A stretch of DNA of 59,958 nucleotides from a bacterium (GTDB lineage Bacteria > Vulcanimicrobiota > Xenobia > Xenobiales > JADMJV01): assembly GCA_018266105.1 (NCBI GenBank), contig JAFEBA010000051.1, forward strand, positions 1 through 59,958. The letters are read 5' to 3'. The notes under the pieces were generated by a model. The model did no database searches. It saw only the letters and a list, made by a program, of their open reading frames with translations, and was not told where the DNA came from. Made by a program: the position numbers and the translations under genes. This document shows, piece after piece, positions 16,439-25,282 of this stretch. Numbering within the stretch: position 1 is the stretch's first letter; each line of letters starts with the position of its first letter.

Positions 16439-17401
16439 ATGCACAACCATGGCGGCCATCGCAAACAGAACGCGGCGTTGCTGTCCATCGTGTCCAACTC
16501 CACGCTGGTTCTAGGCAAGCTGATCGTCGGCGTGCTCTGCAGTTCGGTGGCCGTCGTTTCAGAGGCGGTCCACTCGGCCAGCGATCTATTGGCCTCCATC
16601 ATCGCCTACGCCGCCGTCAGAATGTCTGACAGCCCACCTGACGAGGACCATCCATACGGCCACGGAAAAATCGAGAGTATCTCGAGCCTGGCCGAGGCCC
16701 TCCTGATTTTTGCGGCCGCTCTCTACATCGTCTACGAAGCGGTGCACAAGCTGCTTAAGCCGCCGCAGGCTTCTCCCCCGCTTTATCTGGCCATGGGCGT
16801 GATGGCGGTCTCGGTGGTGGTCAACTTCTTCATTTCCCGATACTTGCGCCGGGTGGGCCGGGAGACCGACTCGCTGGCTCTACTGGCCGATGCTGAGCAT
16901 TTGAATGTGGACGTCGTCACCGCCGCTGGCGTTCTGGTCGGCCTGGGTCTGGCCCAGCTCACCGGCAAAAACTGGTTAGACCCGGCCGCGGCTCTGGGAG
17001 TGGCCTTACTGATTTTCAAAACCGCCTGGGAGCTCAGCGTTGAGGCCCTGCAACCCTTGATGGACGCGCGCTTGCCGCTGGAGGAAGAGGACCTGGTGCG
17101 CAGAGTGCTCAACAACGATTCACGTGTTTTGGGCTATCACAAGTTACGCACGCGCAAAGCCGGATCCCAGCGCCATGTAGACGTGCACGTCCAGCTGGAC
17201 GACGAAATCACTCTGCTGGAAGCTCATCAGACCTCCGAGGACCTTGAGGACGAAATCCGCAAACTGCTGCCGATGCTGTTGATCAACATCCACGTTGAAC
17301 CCTATTTAGCCGAAATGCAGCACCAACTGGAAGTGCACGGACTCAAGCCCGAGGAGCTCAACCAGAAGACCTACCCCAGCGATGAACTGGTCAGAACGTA
17401 A
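16439..17401 (+). CDS. cation diffusion facilitator transporter
   Basis: A 320-residue CDF transporter: His-rich start, six predicted membrane helices, metal-site motifs EAVHSASDLLAS and DDEHPYGHGKIES-like text (here DEDHPYGHGKIES), and ADAEHLNVDVVTAAGV in helix 5, then a cytosolic C-terminal domain after residue ~200. CDF proteins export Zn, Fe, Co, Mn or Cd in exchange for protons. HxxxD pairs in helices 2 and 5 are compatible with zinc or iron; the metal is not certain. AAAAGG precedes ATG 16439. The last 11 bp overlap the 3' end of the SLH porin. Confidence 0.92.
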   Translation: MHNHGGHRKQNAALLSIVSNSTLVLGKLIVGVLCSSVAVVSEAVHSASDLLASIIAYAAVRMSDSPPDEDHPYGHGKIESISSLAEALLIFAAALYIVYEAVHKLLKPPQASPPLYLAMGVMAVSVVVNFFISRYLRRVGRETDSLALLADAEHLNVDVVTAAGVLVGLGLAQLTGKNWLDPAAALGVALLIFKTAWELSVEALQPLMDARLPLEEEDLVRRVLNNDSRVLGYHKLRTRKAGSQRHVDVHVQLDDEITLLEAHQTSEDLEDEIRKLLPMLLINIHVEPYLAEMQHQLEVHGLKPEELNQKTYPSDELVRT

Positions 17402-19940
17402 GCTTGTAGTAGCTGCTGATCTGCGGTCCACTCCAGGAGAAGGGGTTGGCTGAGGCGCCGATCGAGCCCAGCCCGGCTCCGGCGTAAATCGCGCCGTCCA
17501 CGTGGTCACGAGTGGTATAGTAGCGGAAGTCCATTCCCCAGCTGGTGGTTTTCGTCAGCTGATTATCAAAACCCACGAACGGGATGGTCTGCAGCGAATC
17601 GACATTGGAGAAATTCGTCTGACCGGTCGCAAAGGCAAAGCCGTTATACAGACCGCCCGGGTCGTGGTGGCCGTAAGTATGCACCATCTCCAGACCGCCC
17701 CGCAAAGTCCAACTATCACTGGCGCCCCAGGTCAGGCCCAAGAGCCCGTAGTCTGACTTCAGATCCACCTGATTCTGGCTGCCACCCAGAGTTGGATTCA
17801 GGCCCGAGCTGCGCTTCCAGTAGTTACGCTCCAGAGCAAAGTCGATGGTGAGCTTGGGCTCGTCGATGAGATGCTTGGCGTAAATTCCCAGATTTTGCTC
17901 ATAGCCGCGCGGGTTCTCCAGGGGGTTGAGGTTCGCATCGAAGCTATTGCCGGAGCGAGTGCCATAGAGGTTGGGGTGAGCGAAGCCGGCAAAGACGATG
18001 TCGTAAAAGCCTGGTGAAAAACCGATCACGTCGTTGGTGGGAATGCCCGGGCTGATCCCATTGCCCTTCACCCGAACGTCGTAGAGAGAGGTCTGCGTCT
18101 GCTGCAGAAAATTGGCCTTAAAGCCGACCGAGGTGTGCTTTTCATTGAACCAGTAGTTGCCTTTGAAGTAGAGACCCTCGCGATTCTGGGGATAGTTGGC
18201 GTTGTCATAGAGGGCGAAGCGACCCAGAAAGTTGTAGGTGCGTGGGAAGCGGATGCCCAAGAGCGAGGCGTTGAAGACGGCCGGATTGTAGTTCGGGTCC
18301 ACGCGCAAAGCCGCCAGGCTCAAGGTCAGATTCCCTTCGTCCAGAACTGAGGCCACCTCCACCCGGCCCATATTGCCCTTGCTGACATAGGCCGAGTTGC
18401 GATTGGACTTATAATCCGAATGGGCGTATTCGCCCGTGAACTTGACGCCGTCCTTACTCTTTTCATCCCCTAAAGGCAACCAGAAGTGGGTGGAGCCGCC
18501 GTAAGTGTTCTGGCTCTGCGAGCCGTAGTTACCGGCCCCGGTCGTGATGCCGATGGTATTGTCAGCGTTACCGTTCCAGCCAGAGATGGGGCGAATATCG
18601 ACCTGATTGGGTTGGTAAACGCCGCCGCTCACGGTTCCGGCCCCGTTGACCTGGGTCTGACCCGCAAAGAAGCCGGGGGGGTTCACCCACTGCAATTGAC
18701 TCCAGCCGGAGGAATTGAGGTAGGCCACGTTGGTGATGCTTTCCAAACCCGCCAACGGACCGTTGGCCTCCGGAGAGTCGCCATAGTAGCGGACCCAGTT
18801 GGCCTTGATATCCCAGTTGTGATTGCGATACATCAAGTCGCCGCCGTAGACAGTATGGGTATAGTTTGTACCTGCATAGATATTGCCGCCATCTCCAAAG
18901 CGGCTGCCCATGACCTCGTATTTCAAATCCTGGTCTTCGCCCAGGTCGAACTGCCCCAACAGCTGAAATCCAAAGCCACCAAAGCGAGCAGGTCCGTATA
19001 GATTATTGTTGGATTGACCTGCAAAAATAAACGGGTCGAATCGAAGACTATCATAATAGCCCAGTGTAAGCCGAGTCTTGCTGGGCTTATGCTCATACCA
19101 GGCGTGATCGAAGACCACCCGGCTCCAGGGAGCATTGTTTTGCCCACCCAGCCCGGCCGCCGTCTGGTTGGCCGTCCACGGGTTGGCCAGATAGGGAGCA
19201 TTGGCTCCCCAGTAAGCATCAATATTCTGGTTACCCTGAGCGGTGTAGCCGGCAATCTCCACCCCGAATTCATTGTTCTCATCAATGCGGTTCTTCAGAC
19301 CCAGTCGGGCCACCGCCGTGAAACCCACACCATTGACCAGAGCACGGCCGTTCCGATAGTCCACCACCGGCAACACACCCTGAACCTGAGGACGCAGGGT
19401 TGGACCGACACTGGAGCCCACGGTTTTGTTATAATCCAGGAAGGGGTTGCCCTTCACTCCGGCGCCACCGCGCGAGAAATCGTTATCATCGTTGCCGTCA
19501 TTATGAAAAGCCTGGGCCAGCACGCGCGACTCCATGCTGCCGTAGAAGGTGATTCGCTCCAATTCGGTGACGCGCGCATCGATTCGGCTGACGCCCTCTT
19601 CCAGATTGGTCACGCGCACGCCCAGAGCGGCCAATTCGTCCTTCAAAGCCAGAGCCAGCTTGCGCACTTCCTGCAACTGCTCCTTGGTAGCGAAGGTCGC
19701 ATTGTTCTGCTCCATCTTAGCCAGCAAGCGAGCCACCACCATGGCCACCTCATATCGACTGGCGGCCCTGTCACCCTTGAAGGTTCCATCCGGATAACCC
19801 TCAATCAGGCCTTGAGCGGCCAGCTTTCGCAGGGCATCAATGGCCCAGTGATTCTCCTTGGCATCCGGAAATAAAGGAGCGGCGGACGCAAGAACGGGGA
19901 CTAAGGCCAATCCGGCCACAAAAACAAGCGATTTCTTCAT
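17391..19940 (-). CDS. SLH-domain outer-membrane porin
   Basis: An 849-residue protein: signal peptide (1-20, ending ASA), one S-layer-homology domain at about 24-75 (FPDAKENHWAIDALRKLAAQ, then GLIEGYPDGTFKGDRAASRYE), a coiled coil of about 50 residues, then a ~700-residue beta-strand-rich barrel ending in aromatic YYKLTF, a beta-signal-like C-terminus. This is the layout of cyanobacterial SomA, Deinococcus SlpA and Negativicute OmpM porins, where SLH grips pyruvylated cell-wall polymer and ties the outer membrane to peptidoglycan. Single gene, GAGG before ATG. It is the best evidence in the window for a two-membrane, non-proteobacterial envelope. Confidence 0.88.
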   Translation of the reverse strand: MKKSLVFVAGLALVPVLASAAPLFPDAKENHWAIDALRKLAAQGLIEGYPDGTFKGDRAASRYEVAMVVARLLAKMEQNNATFATKEQLQEVRKLALALKDELAALGVRVTNLEEGVSRIDARVTELERITFYGSMESRVLAQAFHNDGNDDNDFSRGGAGVKGNPFLDYNKTVGSSVGPTLRPQVQGVLPVVDYRNGRALVNGVGFTAVARLGLKNRIDENNEFGVEIAGYTAQGNQNIDAYWGANAPYLANPWTANQTAAGLGGQNNAPWSRVVFDHAWYEHKPSKTRLTLGYYDSLRFDPFIFAGQSNNNLYGPARFGGFGFQLLGQFDLGEDQDLKYEVMGSRFGDGGNIYAGTNYTHTVYGGDLMYRNHNWDIKANWVRYYGDSPEANGPLAGLESITNVAYLNSSGWSQLQWVNPPGFFAGQTQVNGAGTVSGGVYQPNQVDIRPISGWNGNADNTIGITTGAGNYGSQSQNTYGGSTHFWLPLGDEKSKDGVKFTGEYAHSDYKSNRNSAYVSKGNMGRVEVASVLDEGNLTLSLAALRVDPNYNPAVFNASLLGIRFPRTYNFLGRFALYDNANYPQNREGLYFKGNYWFNEKHTSVGFKANFLQQTQTSLYDVRVKGNGISPGIPTNDVIGFSPGFYDIVFAGFAHPNLYGTRSGNSFDANLNPLENPRGYEQNLGIYAKHLIDEPKLTIDFALERNYWKRSSGLNPTLGGSQNQVDLKSDYGLLGLTWGASDSWTLRGGLEMVHTYGHHDPGGLYNGFAFATGQTNFSNVDSLQTIPFVGFDNQLTKTTSWGMDFRYYTTRDHVDGAIYAGAGLGSIGASANPFSWSGPQISSYYKLTF

Positions 19941-20039
19941 AACAGCCTCGAAATGGTGATAGCACCCTGTCAGGGTTTGACGGCTATCATAACCATTCTC
20001 AGAATTTTAATTCTGACATTTTTGCGAGGTTGAAAAATC

Positions 20040-20513
20040 TTAATGCCGGGCGATCAGACCTGCCACCAGCGCTCCCCCACCAAATACAGCCCCGGAAACC
20101 AGGGGATTGTGGCTGATCAGAGGGAGGGCAATGCCTGCCCCGACTCCGCCTAGAACTGAAAGAGCTAAGGTTTTCGAAGAAGCTTCCAAACCGCGCTTCT
20201 CGCGCTGGGCTTCGATAGCCATTCCCAGGCTGACGCCTGCCACCAAACCAGCACAGCCACCCATGAAGCCGGCGGCCGGAATTGACCAAAGGCCCAGACC
20301 CTGGGTCATCGGGCCGGCCAGCGCACCCGCTCCGGCCCCTAAGAAGCCGGCCCGCATACCATTCAGCACCGGGTCGGTAGCCCGGGCCAGGGCGATCCGC
20401 TCAGCTCTGCTCAGTTGCACCTTGTCGCCGGACTGCGGTGCGGGAGCGTTGTCCTTGGCGGCGGGAAGCCGCCGGGGGGAGTTGGGCAGGTTGGAGTTTG
20501 TCGTGACTTTCAT
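20040..20513 (-). CDS. glycine-rich small membrane protein
   Basis: A 157-residue protein with a polar, proline-rich N-terminus (MKVTTNSNLPNSPRRL...GDKVQLSRAER) followed by about 100 residues rich in Gly/Ala that form several glycine-zipper-like hydrophobic segments. No family recognised. The N-terminus resembles those of four other unrelated proteins in this window (R-[SR]-L near residues 13-18). It could be a small inner-membrane or pore-like protein; nothing more can be said. Confidence 0.65.
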   Translation of the reverse strand: MKVTTNSNLPNSPRRLPAAKDNAPAPQSGDKVQLSRAERIALARATDPVLNGMRAGFLGAGAGALAGPMTQGLGLWSIPAAGFMGGCAGLVAGVSLGMAIEAQREKRGLEASSKTLALSVLGGVGAGIALPLISHNPLVSGAVFGGGALVAGLIARH

Positions 20514-20570
20514 GGCATGGCCAGGCTAGTGCAGAGCCTTGAAAAAAATCTGAAGGATGCCGGATCGCTT

Positions 20571-21008
20571 CTAGCCCCGACGGGCGGGAATCAGCCACTC
20601 CTGGACCTGGGCCTGCTTGAGATCGACTTCAAAGCGGCGCAGTCGCAGTCCAGCTTCATCCTGAGTGGACTCATAACGCACCAAGCGGTTGTCATTCTGG
20701 CAGCTTTCCCGCTGAGTACAGGAGAGCGGAACGCCGTTGGGGTCTCCACCCGGCAACATGGACTCACAGACATAAAGAGTGTTCTTATTGATCTCCGCCT
20801 GATAACGAGCCGGATGGTTGTAGACATCCAGACGACCGGCGCGAGGATCGCGGTCGGCCTGATTCTGGTCGTAGGCTTCAAACTTACTCCAGTCCGACTC
20901 CACCTGAGCCAGCACGCGCTGGCGTTCGGAAGCTTCCAGCGGGCGGGCCGGCACTCGAGAAAAATCGATGCTGGCAAACTGGCGCCTGAGATTAGGATTC
21001 ACGATCAT
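20571..21008 (-). CDS. hypothetical protein (145 aa)
   Basis: A 145-residue polar protein with no signal peptide or membrane helix. Four cysteines (VCESMLPGGD, LSCTQRESC) may form a disulfide pair. Starts MIVNPNLRRQ. Coding is supported by a clean frame and its position between two spaced genes; no family recognised. Confidence 0.6.
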   Translation of the reverse strand: MIVNPNLRRQFASIDFSRVPARPLEASERQRVLAQVESDWSKFEAYDQNQADRDPRAGRLDVYNHPARYQAEINKNTLYVCESMLPGGDPNGVPLSCTQRESCQNDNRLVRYESTQDEAGLRLRRFEVDLKQAQVQEWLIPARRG

Positions 21009-21077
21009 CGCACTGGCATAGTAACCCGGACAGCCGCCTATTCACAAGTTAGAAATCTGGCCAATTCGGCTCCCTGG

Positions 21078-21083
21078 TAATCT
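21078..21083 (+). promoter_or_regulatory. putative -10 element for a leaderless mRNA
   Basis: TAATCT ends 6 nt before ATG 21090 of the carboxypeptidase gene; no Shine-Dalgarno sequence is visible. Confidence 0.4.
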
Positions 21084-21089
21084 GTTCAT

Positions 21090-22226
21090 ATGAAGATTCA
21101 AAATCACTCCCCCCTCCCACGAGCCATTGCCCAATACGCTCCGGCCGATCAGGCCGTGCTCAAGGAGCTTTACGAGAAGGGGGACCTGCGCGACAACGCC
21201 GATGTAGGCCAGGTACTCAAGGAATACAAGGCTTCCTTAAGCGGCAGCATCGAATCAAAAGGCTACCACAGCTACGACCAGATGACCGCGGCCCTTCAGG
21301 AGCTGGCAGACCGCTACCCAGATAAAGCTCAGCTGGTCTCTCTCGGAAAAAGCGGTGAAGGTCGCGAGATTTACGCATTGCGCGTAGGCACGCCGGATGA
21401 ACAGAACCCCAAGCCGGGAGTGGTGATCACCGGCTGCCACCACGCCCGCGAGTGGATGACCGTCGAGGTGCCCTTACACACGGCCACCACTCTGCTGGAG
21501 AACTACGAGACCGACCCGGCCTGCAAGGATCGAGTGGACCAGACCGTCACCTGGTTCGTGCCCATGGTCAACCCCGATGGATACGAATATAGCCGAACCA
21601 AGAACAGCTGGTGGCGAAAGAACCGGCGGCCTATTCAAGAAACGGGCTGCCCCAACATCAAGGGCAATATCGGCGTGGACCCCAATCGCAACTACTGGGA
21701 CGGAAAGCCAGAGAACTTCGAACTCTATCGTCCCAAGGGAGATACCCCGTGTTCCACCGAGGATGACTGGGGCGACGGAAAAACCAGTGACAATCCCAAG
21801 GCCGACACCTACCGTGGGCCGTCCGGAGGCTCCGAACCCGAGGTGCAGGCCATGCTGAATCTGGAGTTGAACCCCGCCAACAACATCAAAGGAATTGTGG
21901 ATTACCACAGTTACGGGGACATGATTTTGTATCCTTACGGAAGCAAGCAGCTACCGGCCGATCGACTCGAAATCTATCGAGACATTGGCAGCAAAATGAA
22001 CAATGTTCTGGGCAACCGGTTCACCCTGGAGCCCAGTAGCGACCTCTATCCCACCAGCGGCGGATCCAACGATATCCATGAAGCCAACGGGATCATAGGT
22101 TTGACCTTGGAGATTGGCCGGAGCTTCCAGCCGCCGGCCTCGGAAATCCCCAAAGCCACCGCCTATATCACACCGGCCAACATGGTCTTTCTGGACGAGA
22201 TCCGTTCCCGATACGCACACGCGTGA
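21090..22226 (+). CDS. M14 zinc carboxypeptidase
   Basis: A 378-residue carboxypeptidase A-type enzyme. Zinc ligands are H118 and E121 in HHAREW and H273 in YHSYGD; the catalytic Glu is E341 in LTLEIG. MVNPDGYEYSRT and GVDPNRNYW are standard M14 motifs, the latter carrying the Asn-Arg substrate carboxylate clamp. Typical A/B enzymes are secreted zymogens, but here there is no Sec signal; the protein starts MKIQNHSPLPRAIAQYAP, like several others in the window. The stop overlaps the GTG start of the following permease (GTGA). Cleaves C-terminal residues; specificity unknown. Confidence 0.92.
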   Translation: MKIQNHSPLPRAIAQYAPADQAVLKELYEKGDLRDNADVGQVLKEYKASLSGSIESKGYHSYDQMTAALQELADRYPDKAQLVSLGKSGEGREIYALRVGTPDEQNPKPGVVITGCHHAREWMTVEVPLHTATTLLENYETDPACKDRVDQTVTWFVPMVNPDGYEYSRTKNSWWRKNRRPIQETGCPNIKGNIGVDPNRNYWDGKPENFELYRPKGDTPCSTEDDWGDGKTSDNPKADTYRGPSGGSEPEVQAMLNLELNPANNIKGIVDYHSYGDMILYPYGSKQLPADRLEIYRDIGSKMNNVLGNRFTLEPSSDLYPTSGGSNDIHEANGIIGLTLEIGRSFQPPASEIPKATAYITPANMVFLDEIRSRYAHA

Positions 22227-23350
22227 ACTCTCGCTGGTTTTTGCTTCTCGGCCTGACCGCCGTGATGCTCCAGCTGTGCTGGAAAATCTTGACCCCTTTC
22301 CTGTCCATCTTGCTCTGGGCATCGGTGCTGGTCATGGTTTTTTACCCCGTCTACACGCGCATTCTGCACAAGCTCAAGGGGCGCAGCACCCTGGCCGCTA
22401 TTCTCAGCACCCTGTTGGTGCTGGCCACCATTATTCTACCCATGGTGGCCGTGACCGGCATGGTGGTGGCCGAGTTAGAATCCACGGCCCGAGATATTCA
22501 GGCCGAAATTCCCCGGCATCTGGAACGCCTCCCTGAAATATTGGAACTGGTCTATCGCTATACGGGTATGACTCAGGATGAGCTGAAAAAGGCCGTCCAG
22601 ACCGGAGCTCGCACGGGCAGCCAGACCTTGCTCGGCGGCTTGCTCAGCCTGGTCGGGGGCGCGGTGGGCTTCCTGGTCAATCTCGGCTTTGTCAGCTTCA
22701 CCATGTTCTACCTGTTTATCGACGGCGAAAAAGCCGTCTTGAGTCTGCGCGACTGGCTTCCGCTGGAACGCTCTCAAAGTCACGCCCTGCTCATTCGTGC
22801 CGGAGAAATCATCAGCGCCAGCGTCTATGGGGTGATCGTGCTGGCGGTGATCCAGGGCAGCCTGGGCGGACTGATGTTCTGGTGGCTGGGCCTCCCCTCG
22901 CCGCTCTTGTGGGGCGTGGTCATGGTTTTGTTCGCCACAATCCCCATGCTGGGCACCTTCGTGATCTGGGTTCCGGCCGCCATTTACCTGGCTGCCAACG
23001 GATTCTATATCAAGGCCGTGATCCTGACACTCTGGGGCAGCATCGTCATCGGGATGTCTGACAACTTGCTCCGTCCCACCCTGGTCGGCAAAAAGGCCAA
23101 AATGCATGACCTGATGATCTTCTTCGCGGTGCTGGGAGGATTAAAAGCCTTTGGTGTGCTGGGCATCCTGATGGGACCGGTCGTTCTGGCCGTCTCCTTG
23201 ACCCTGCTCGAGGCCTTCCGCCGGGCCGACCCCATGCGAGCCCCAGAATCATCGATCGAGATCGAACTACCAATTATGGTTGTGGAGCCCGAAGCAACGA
23301 TTGAGCCGGAGCCCTCCACCACTCCAGAGCCGCCTCCAACACCGGAGTAA
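22223..23350 (+). CDS. AI-2E family transporter (PerM/YdiK type)
   Basis: A 375-residue protein with about seven or eight membrane helices in the AI-2E/UPF0118 layout: paired N-terminal helices, a soluble helical stretch (ESTARDIQAEIPRHLERLPE), then the long C-terminal membrane block with VVMVLFATIPMLGTFVIWVP and NLLRPTLVGKKAKMHDLMIF. Members export autoinducer-2 or act as Na+/H+ antiporters; the role here is open. A Pro/Glu/Thr-rich tail of about 25 residues is added at the C-terminus and its coding region overlaps the convergent GrpB-like gene by 77 bp. Coupled to the carboxypeptidase gene by a GTGA overlap. Confidence 0.88.
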   Translation: MNSRWFLLLGLTAVMLQLCWKILTPFLSILLWASVLVMVFYPVYTRILHKLKGRSTLAAILSTLLVLATIILPMVAVTGMVVAELESTARDIQAEIPRHLERLPEILELVYRYTGMTQDELKKAVQTGARTGSQTLLGGLLSLVGGAVGFLVNLGFVSFTMFYLFIDGEKAVLSLRDWLPLERSQSHALLIRAGEIISASVYGVIVLAVIQGSLGGLMFWWLGLPSPLLWGVVMVLFATIPMLGTFVIWVPAAIYLAANGFYIKAVILTLWGSIVIGMSDNLLRPTLVGKKAKMHDLMIFFAVLGGLKAFGVLGILMGPVVLAVSLTLLEAFRRADPMRAPESSIEIELPIMVVEPEATIEPEPSTTPEPPPTPE

Positions 23351-23834
23351 TCCAGACCGCCTTGCAGTCGGTATAGGCTTGGGCATCCTGAGGATTGGTG
23401 GCCGCACAGGCATCTTTCATCCGCTCGTAGTCACGCGCTTTTTCGGGGAAAGCGCGCAGGTAATCGCGAAAAGCCAGATGGCGAGCAATGCCGGGATGAC
23501 CGCTAGCGTAGCAGTGGAGATTGGCGCAGCGCCAGCCATCCTGGCCATTGCGCGGACAGAATCGCCGACCTTCCAGGCCATATTCGCCCCAAAACTCATA
23601 ACCCGCCGCGACCAACTCCGCCTGCATTTCATCCAGCCATTCCACAGAGGTCACCTCGGGCATGAGGTCGATGATTCCCTTGGCCCGAATGCCCGCAATC
23701 GAGGTCGAGCCAATGTGATGAATCCTCAACAATCTGGAGTCGCCCCCCAGGGCGGTGGTGAACCGCTGAGCCTCTTGGGCGGCCTGAACCACCCAGTCCG
23801 GATTGTGGCCCAGCAACTCAACTTTGGTGCTCAT
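23274..23834 (-). CDS. GrpB family (UPF0157) nucleotidyltransferase-like protein
   Basis: A 186-residue protein with the GrpB pattern: RIHHIGSTSIAGIRAKGIIDLMPEV, a nucleotidyltransferase-fold GS motif and acidic pair, then GRRFCPRN...NLHCYASGHPGIARHLAFRDYLRAFPEKARDYERMK. ATG 23834 is chosen because the longer frame is antisense to the phosphatase gene. The function of GrpB proteins is not established; some are fused to dephospho-CoA kinase. Only 37 bp separate its start from the divergent phosphatase gene. Confidence 0.87.
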   Translation of the reverse strand: MSTKVELLGHNPDWVVQAAQEAQRFTTALGGDSRLLRIHHIGSTSIAGIRAKGIIDLMPEVTSVEWLDEMQAELVAAGYEFWGEYGLEGRRFCPRNGQDGWRCANLHCYASGHPGIARHLAFRDYLRAFPEKARDYERMKDACAATNPQDAQAYTDCKAVWITPVLEAALEWWRAPAQSLLRAPQP

Positions 23835-23871
23835 ACAGAGGCATTTGCGGAAAATCAGCCAAATACCCTGG

Positions 23872-24381
23872 ATGAAAAAATTTCTACTGCTGGCCCTGCT
23901 ATTGGTTGCGCCGGCTCTAGCCGATCCACCCGGGCACAATGTCCATCTGGTCACCAAGAAAGACCAGAACAGCTTCTGGAGAGGTGGAGGCCCCACCCGT
24001 GAAACGATGCTGGCCCTACAGGCCAATGCTCAGGAATTGGGCCACCCGGTGACTCTCATCGACCTGCGCCATCCTCCATTCGACGACGACTGGATTTCCC
24101 ACGCCGGTCGACTGACTCCCGCGGGTGAGGAAAAGATGGCCAAGGAATTGGGTCTGCGCTACCATTCCATCAGCGCTCTGGACAAAGGCCTGGTCAAATT
24201 GATCGATGAGGCTTTAGCCGAGGGTGATGTGTATATCCACTGCCATTATGGCGTCAATCGCACCGGGTTTGCGGTCGGCCGTTACGCAACCGCCCGTGAC
24301 CTGGACGTTGACCGCAGCAAAATGGGTGAACGCGACTGGAACCAGGGAGTGGCCTTTCAGAAGCGCCTGATGAATCAGTAA
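23872..24381 (+). CDS. secreted CX5R (dual-specificity-like) phosphatase
   Basis: A 169-residue protein with a signal peptide (MKKFLLLALLLVAPALA) and the cysteine-phosphatase signature HCHYGVNRTG (C124 to R130), with an upstream general-acid-loop candidate DLRHPPFDDDW. The layout resembles small dual-specificity or phytase-like phosphatases in the periplasm; the substrate could be phosphoprotein, phosphoinositide or inositol phosphate. It starts at ATG 23872 and ends before an 11-bp terminator hairpin. Confidence 0.82.
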   Translation: MKKFLLLALLLVAPALADPPGHNVHLVTKKDQNSFWRGGGPTRETMLALQANAQELGHPVTLIDLRHPPFDDDWISHAGRLTPAGEEKMAKELGLRYHSISALDKGLVKLIDEALAEGDVYIHCHYGVNRTGFAVGRYATARDLDVDRSKMGERDWNQGVAFQKRLMNQ

Positions 24382-24404
24382 AGGCTGCCCGCCAGCCAAA
24401 GCCA

Positions 24405-24433
24405 AAAGGCACCTCGATTGGAGAGGTGCCTTT
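24405..24433. terminator. bidirectional intrinsic terminator
   Basis: Perfect 11-bp stem AAAGGCACCTC / GAGGTGCCTTT with a 7-nt loop between the phosphatase gene and the convergent small coiled gene. T-runs are short, so strength is moderate. Confidence 0.75.
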
Positions 24434-24447
24434 CGTTGAAATTGCAA

Positions 24448-24624
24448 TCAAGCGATCAATTCTTGTTCAAGCCGACGCATCTTGGCCTCAGCGGTGGCGA
24501 TGTGGCGGAAAAGACGCTGATGCTGGCGAGGGCTCCCCGAGCGCATCGCACGCGAAAGGGCGTGACTCAACTCACGTTCGGCTTCGCGCATTTCCAAGAG
24601 TGCGGCTTTAACTCGATCAGGCAT
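24448..24624 (-). CDS. 58-residue coiled-coil small protein
   Basis: A short frame (ATG 24624 to TGA 24448) giving MPDRVKAALLEMREAERELS... and ending AKMRRLEQELIA, a highly charged amphipathic helix rich in Glu, Arg and Ala. The start is supported by GGAGGA nine or ten nt upstream, and the 3' end by the adjacent terminator. No family recognised; probably a cytosolic helical-hairpin protein of 58 residues. Coding is likely because of the ribosome site, regular heptad spacing and clean boundaries. Confidence 0.65.
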   Translation of the reverse strand: MPDRVKAALLEMREAERELSHALSRAMRSGSPRQHQRLFRHIATAEAKMRRLEQELIA

Positions 24625-24726
24625 TTTCTTCGTCCTCCATAGCTTCGACTATCTAAGGACGATTATGCATTCTGTCCGGAAAGGATTTCAGACCGACGCG
24701 TACCCACCGCTCGGTATTGGAATAAT

Positions 24727-25158
24727 TCAGTCGCGGGCGATGGACAGCGTAATCAGAGTGGGCAGCAACAAACCGCACAGAAACGCCACCGGCAACAGCA
24801 TTACCGACTGACAGGCCACGCTCACGAAGGTAATCAGTCCGGTTAGCGTTCCGGCCTGGGTGGCCGAAAGCACGAACTCAGCCAGGCTCTGCTCACCCCG
24901 CGCGTACTCATAGCGTGCATAAGCAAATCCGGCCAGGCCAAAGATTAACCAGGCAGCCAGGGCCCCCACCATTTCGTGCTCGCAGGCCGAGCCTAAGGCT
25001 CCACCCACCAGGGCGAAGACAAACCCGAACATCGCTCCGGTCAGTCCTGAAAGCAGCGTATCAACGCGCATCGAGGGCATTGCGCGCGCACGAGCGGGAG
25101 CCGACTCAGGCAGACACAATTCCCCCGAATTAGCGACTTCTAGCTGGCGTAATAACAC
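24727..25158 (-). CDS. small integral membrane protein (143 aa)
   Basis: A 143-residue protein with four predicted membrane helices after a polar N-terminus; charged loop YARYEYARGEQSL sits between helices 2 and 3. GTG 25158 is preceded by AGGAGG at 9 nt, a strong ribosome site. No family recognised. The gene has its own ~120-bp upstream spacer. Confidence 0.7.
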   Translation of the reverse strand: MLLRQLEVANSGELCLPESAPARARAMPSMRVDTLLSGLTGAMFGFVFALVGGALGSACEHEMVGALAAWLIFGLAGFAYARYEYARGEQSLAEFVLSATQAGTLTGLITFVSVACQSVMLLPVAFLCGLLLPTLITLSIARD

Positions 25159-25282
25159 TCGTCTGTTCCTCCTGGACTGAATATAGAACGAGCTTAGGTG
25201 AAAGCGCTAAAGCAAGGTGAAAACAAACCTGTCTTCATGTAACAAAGTTGTTGCAAATTTAAGCGAATCCGTTAACGCTCCG

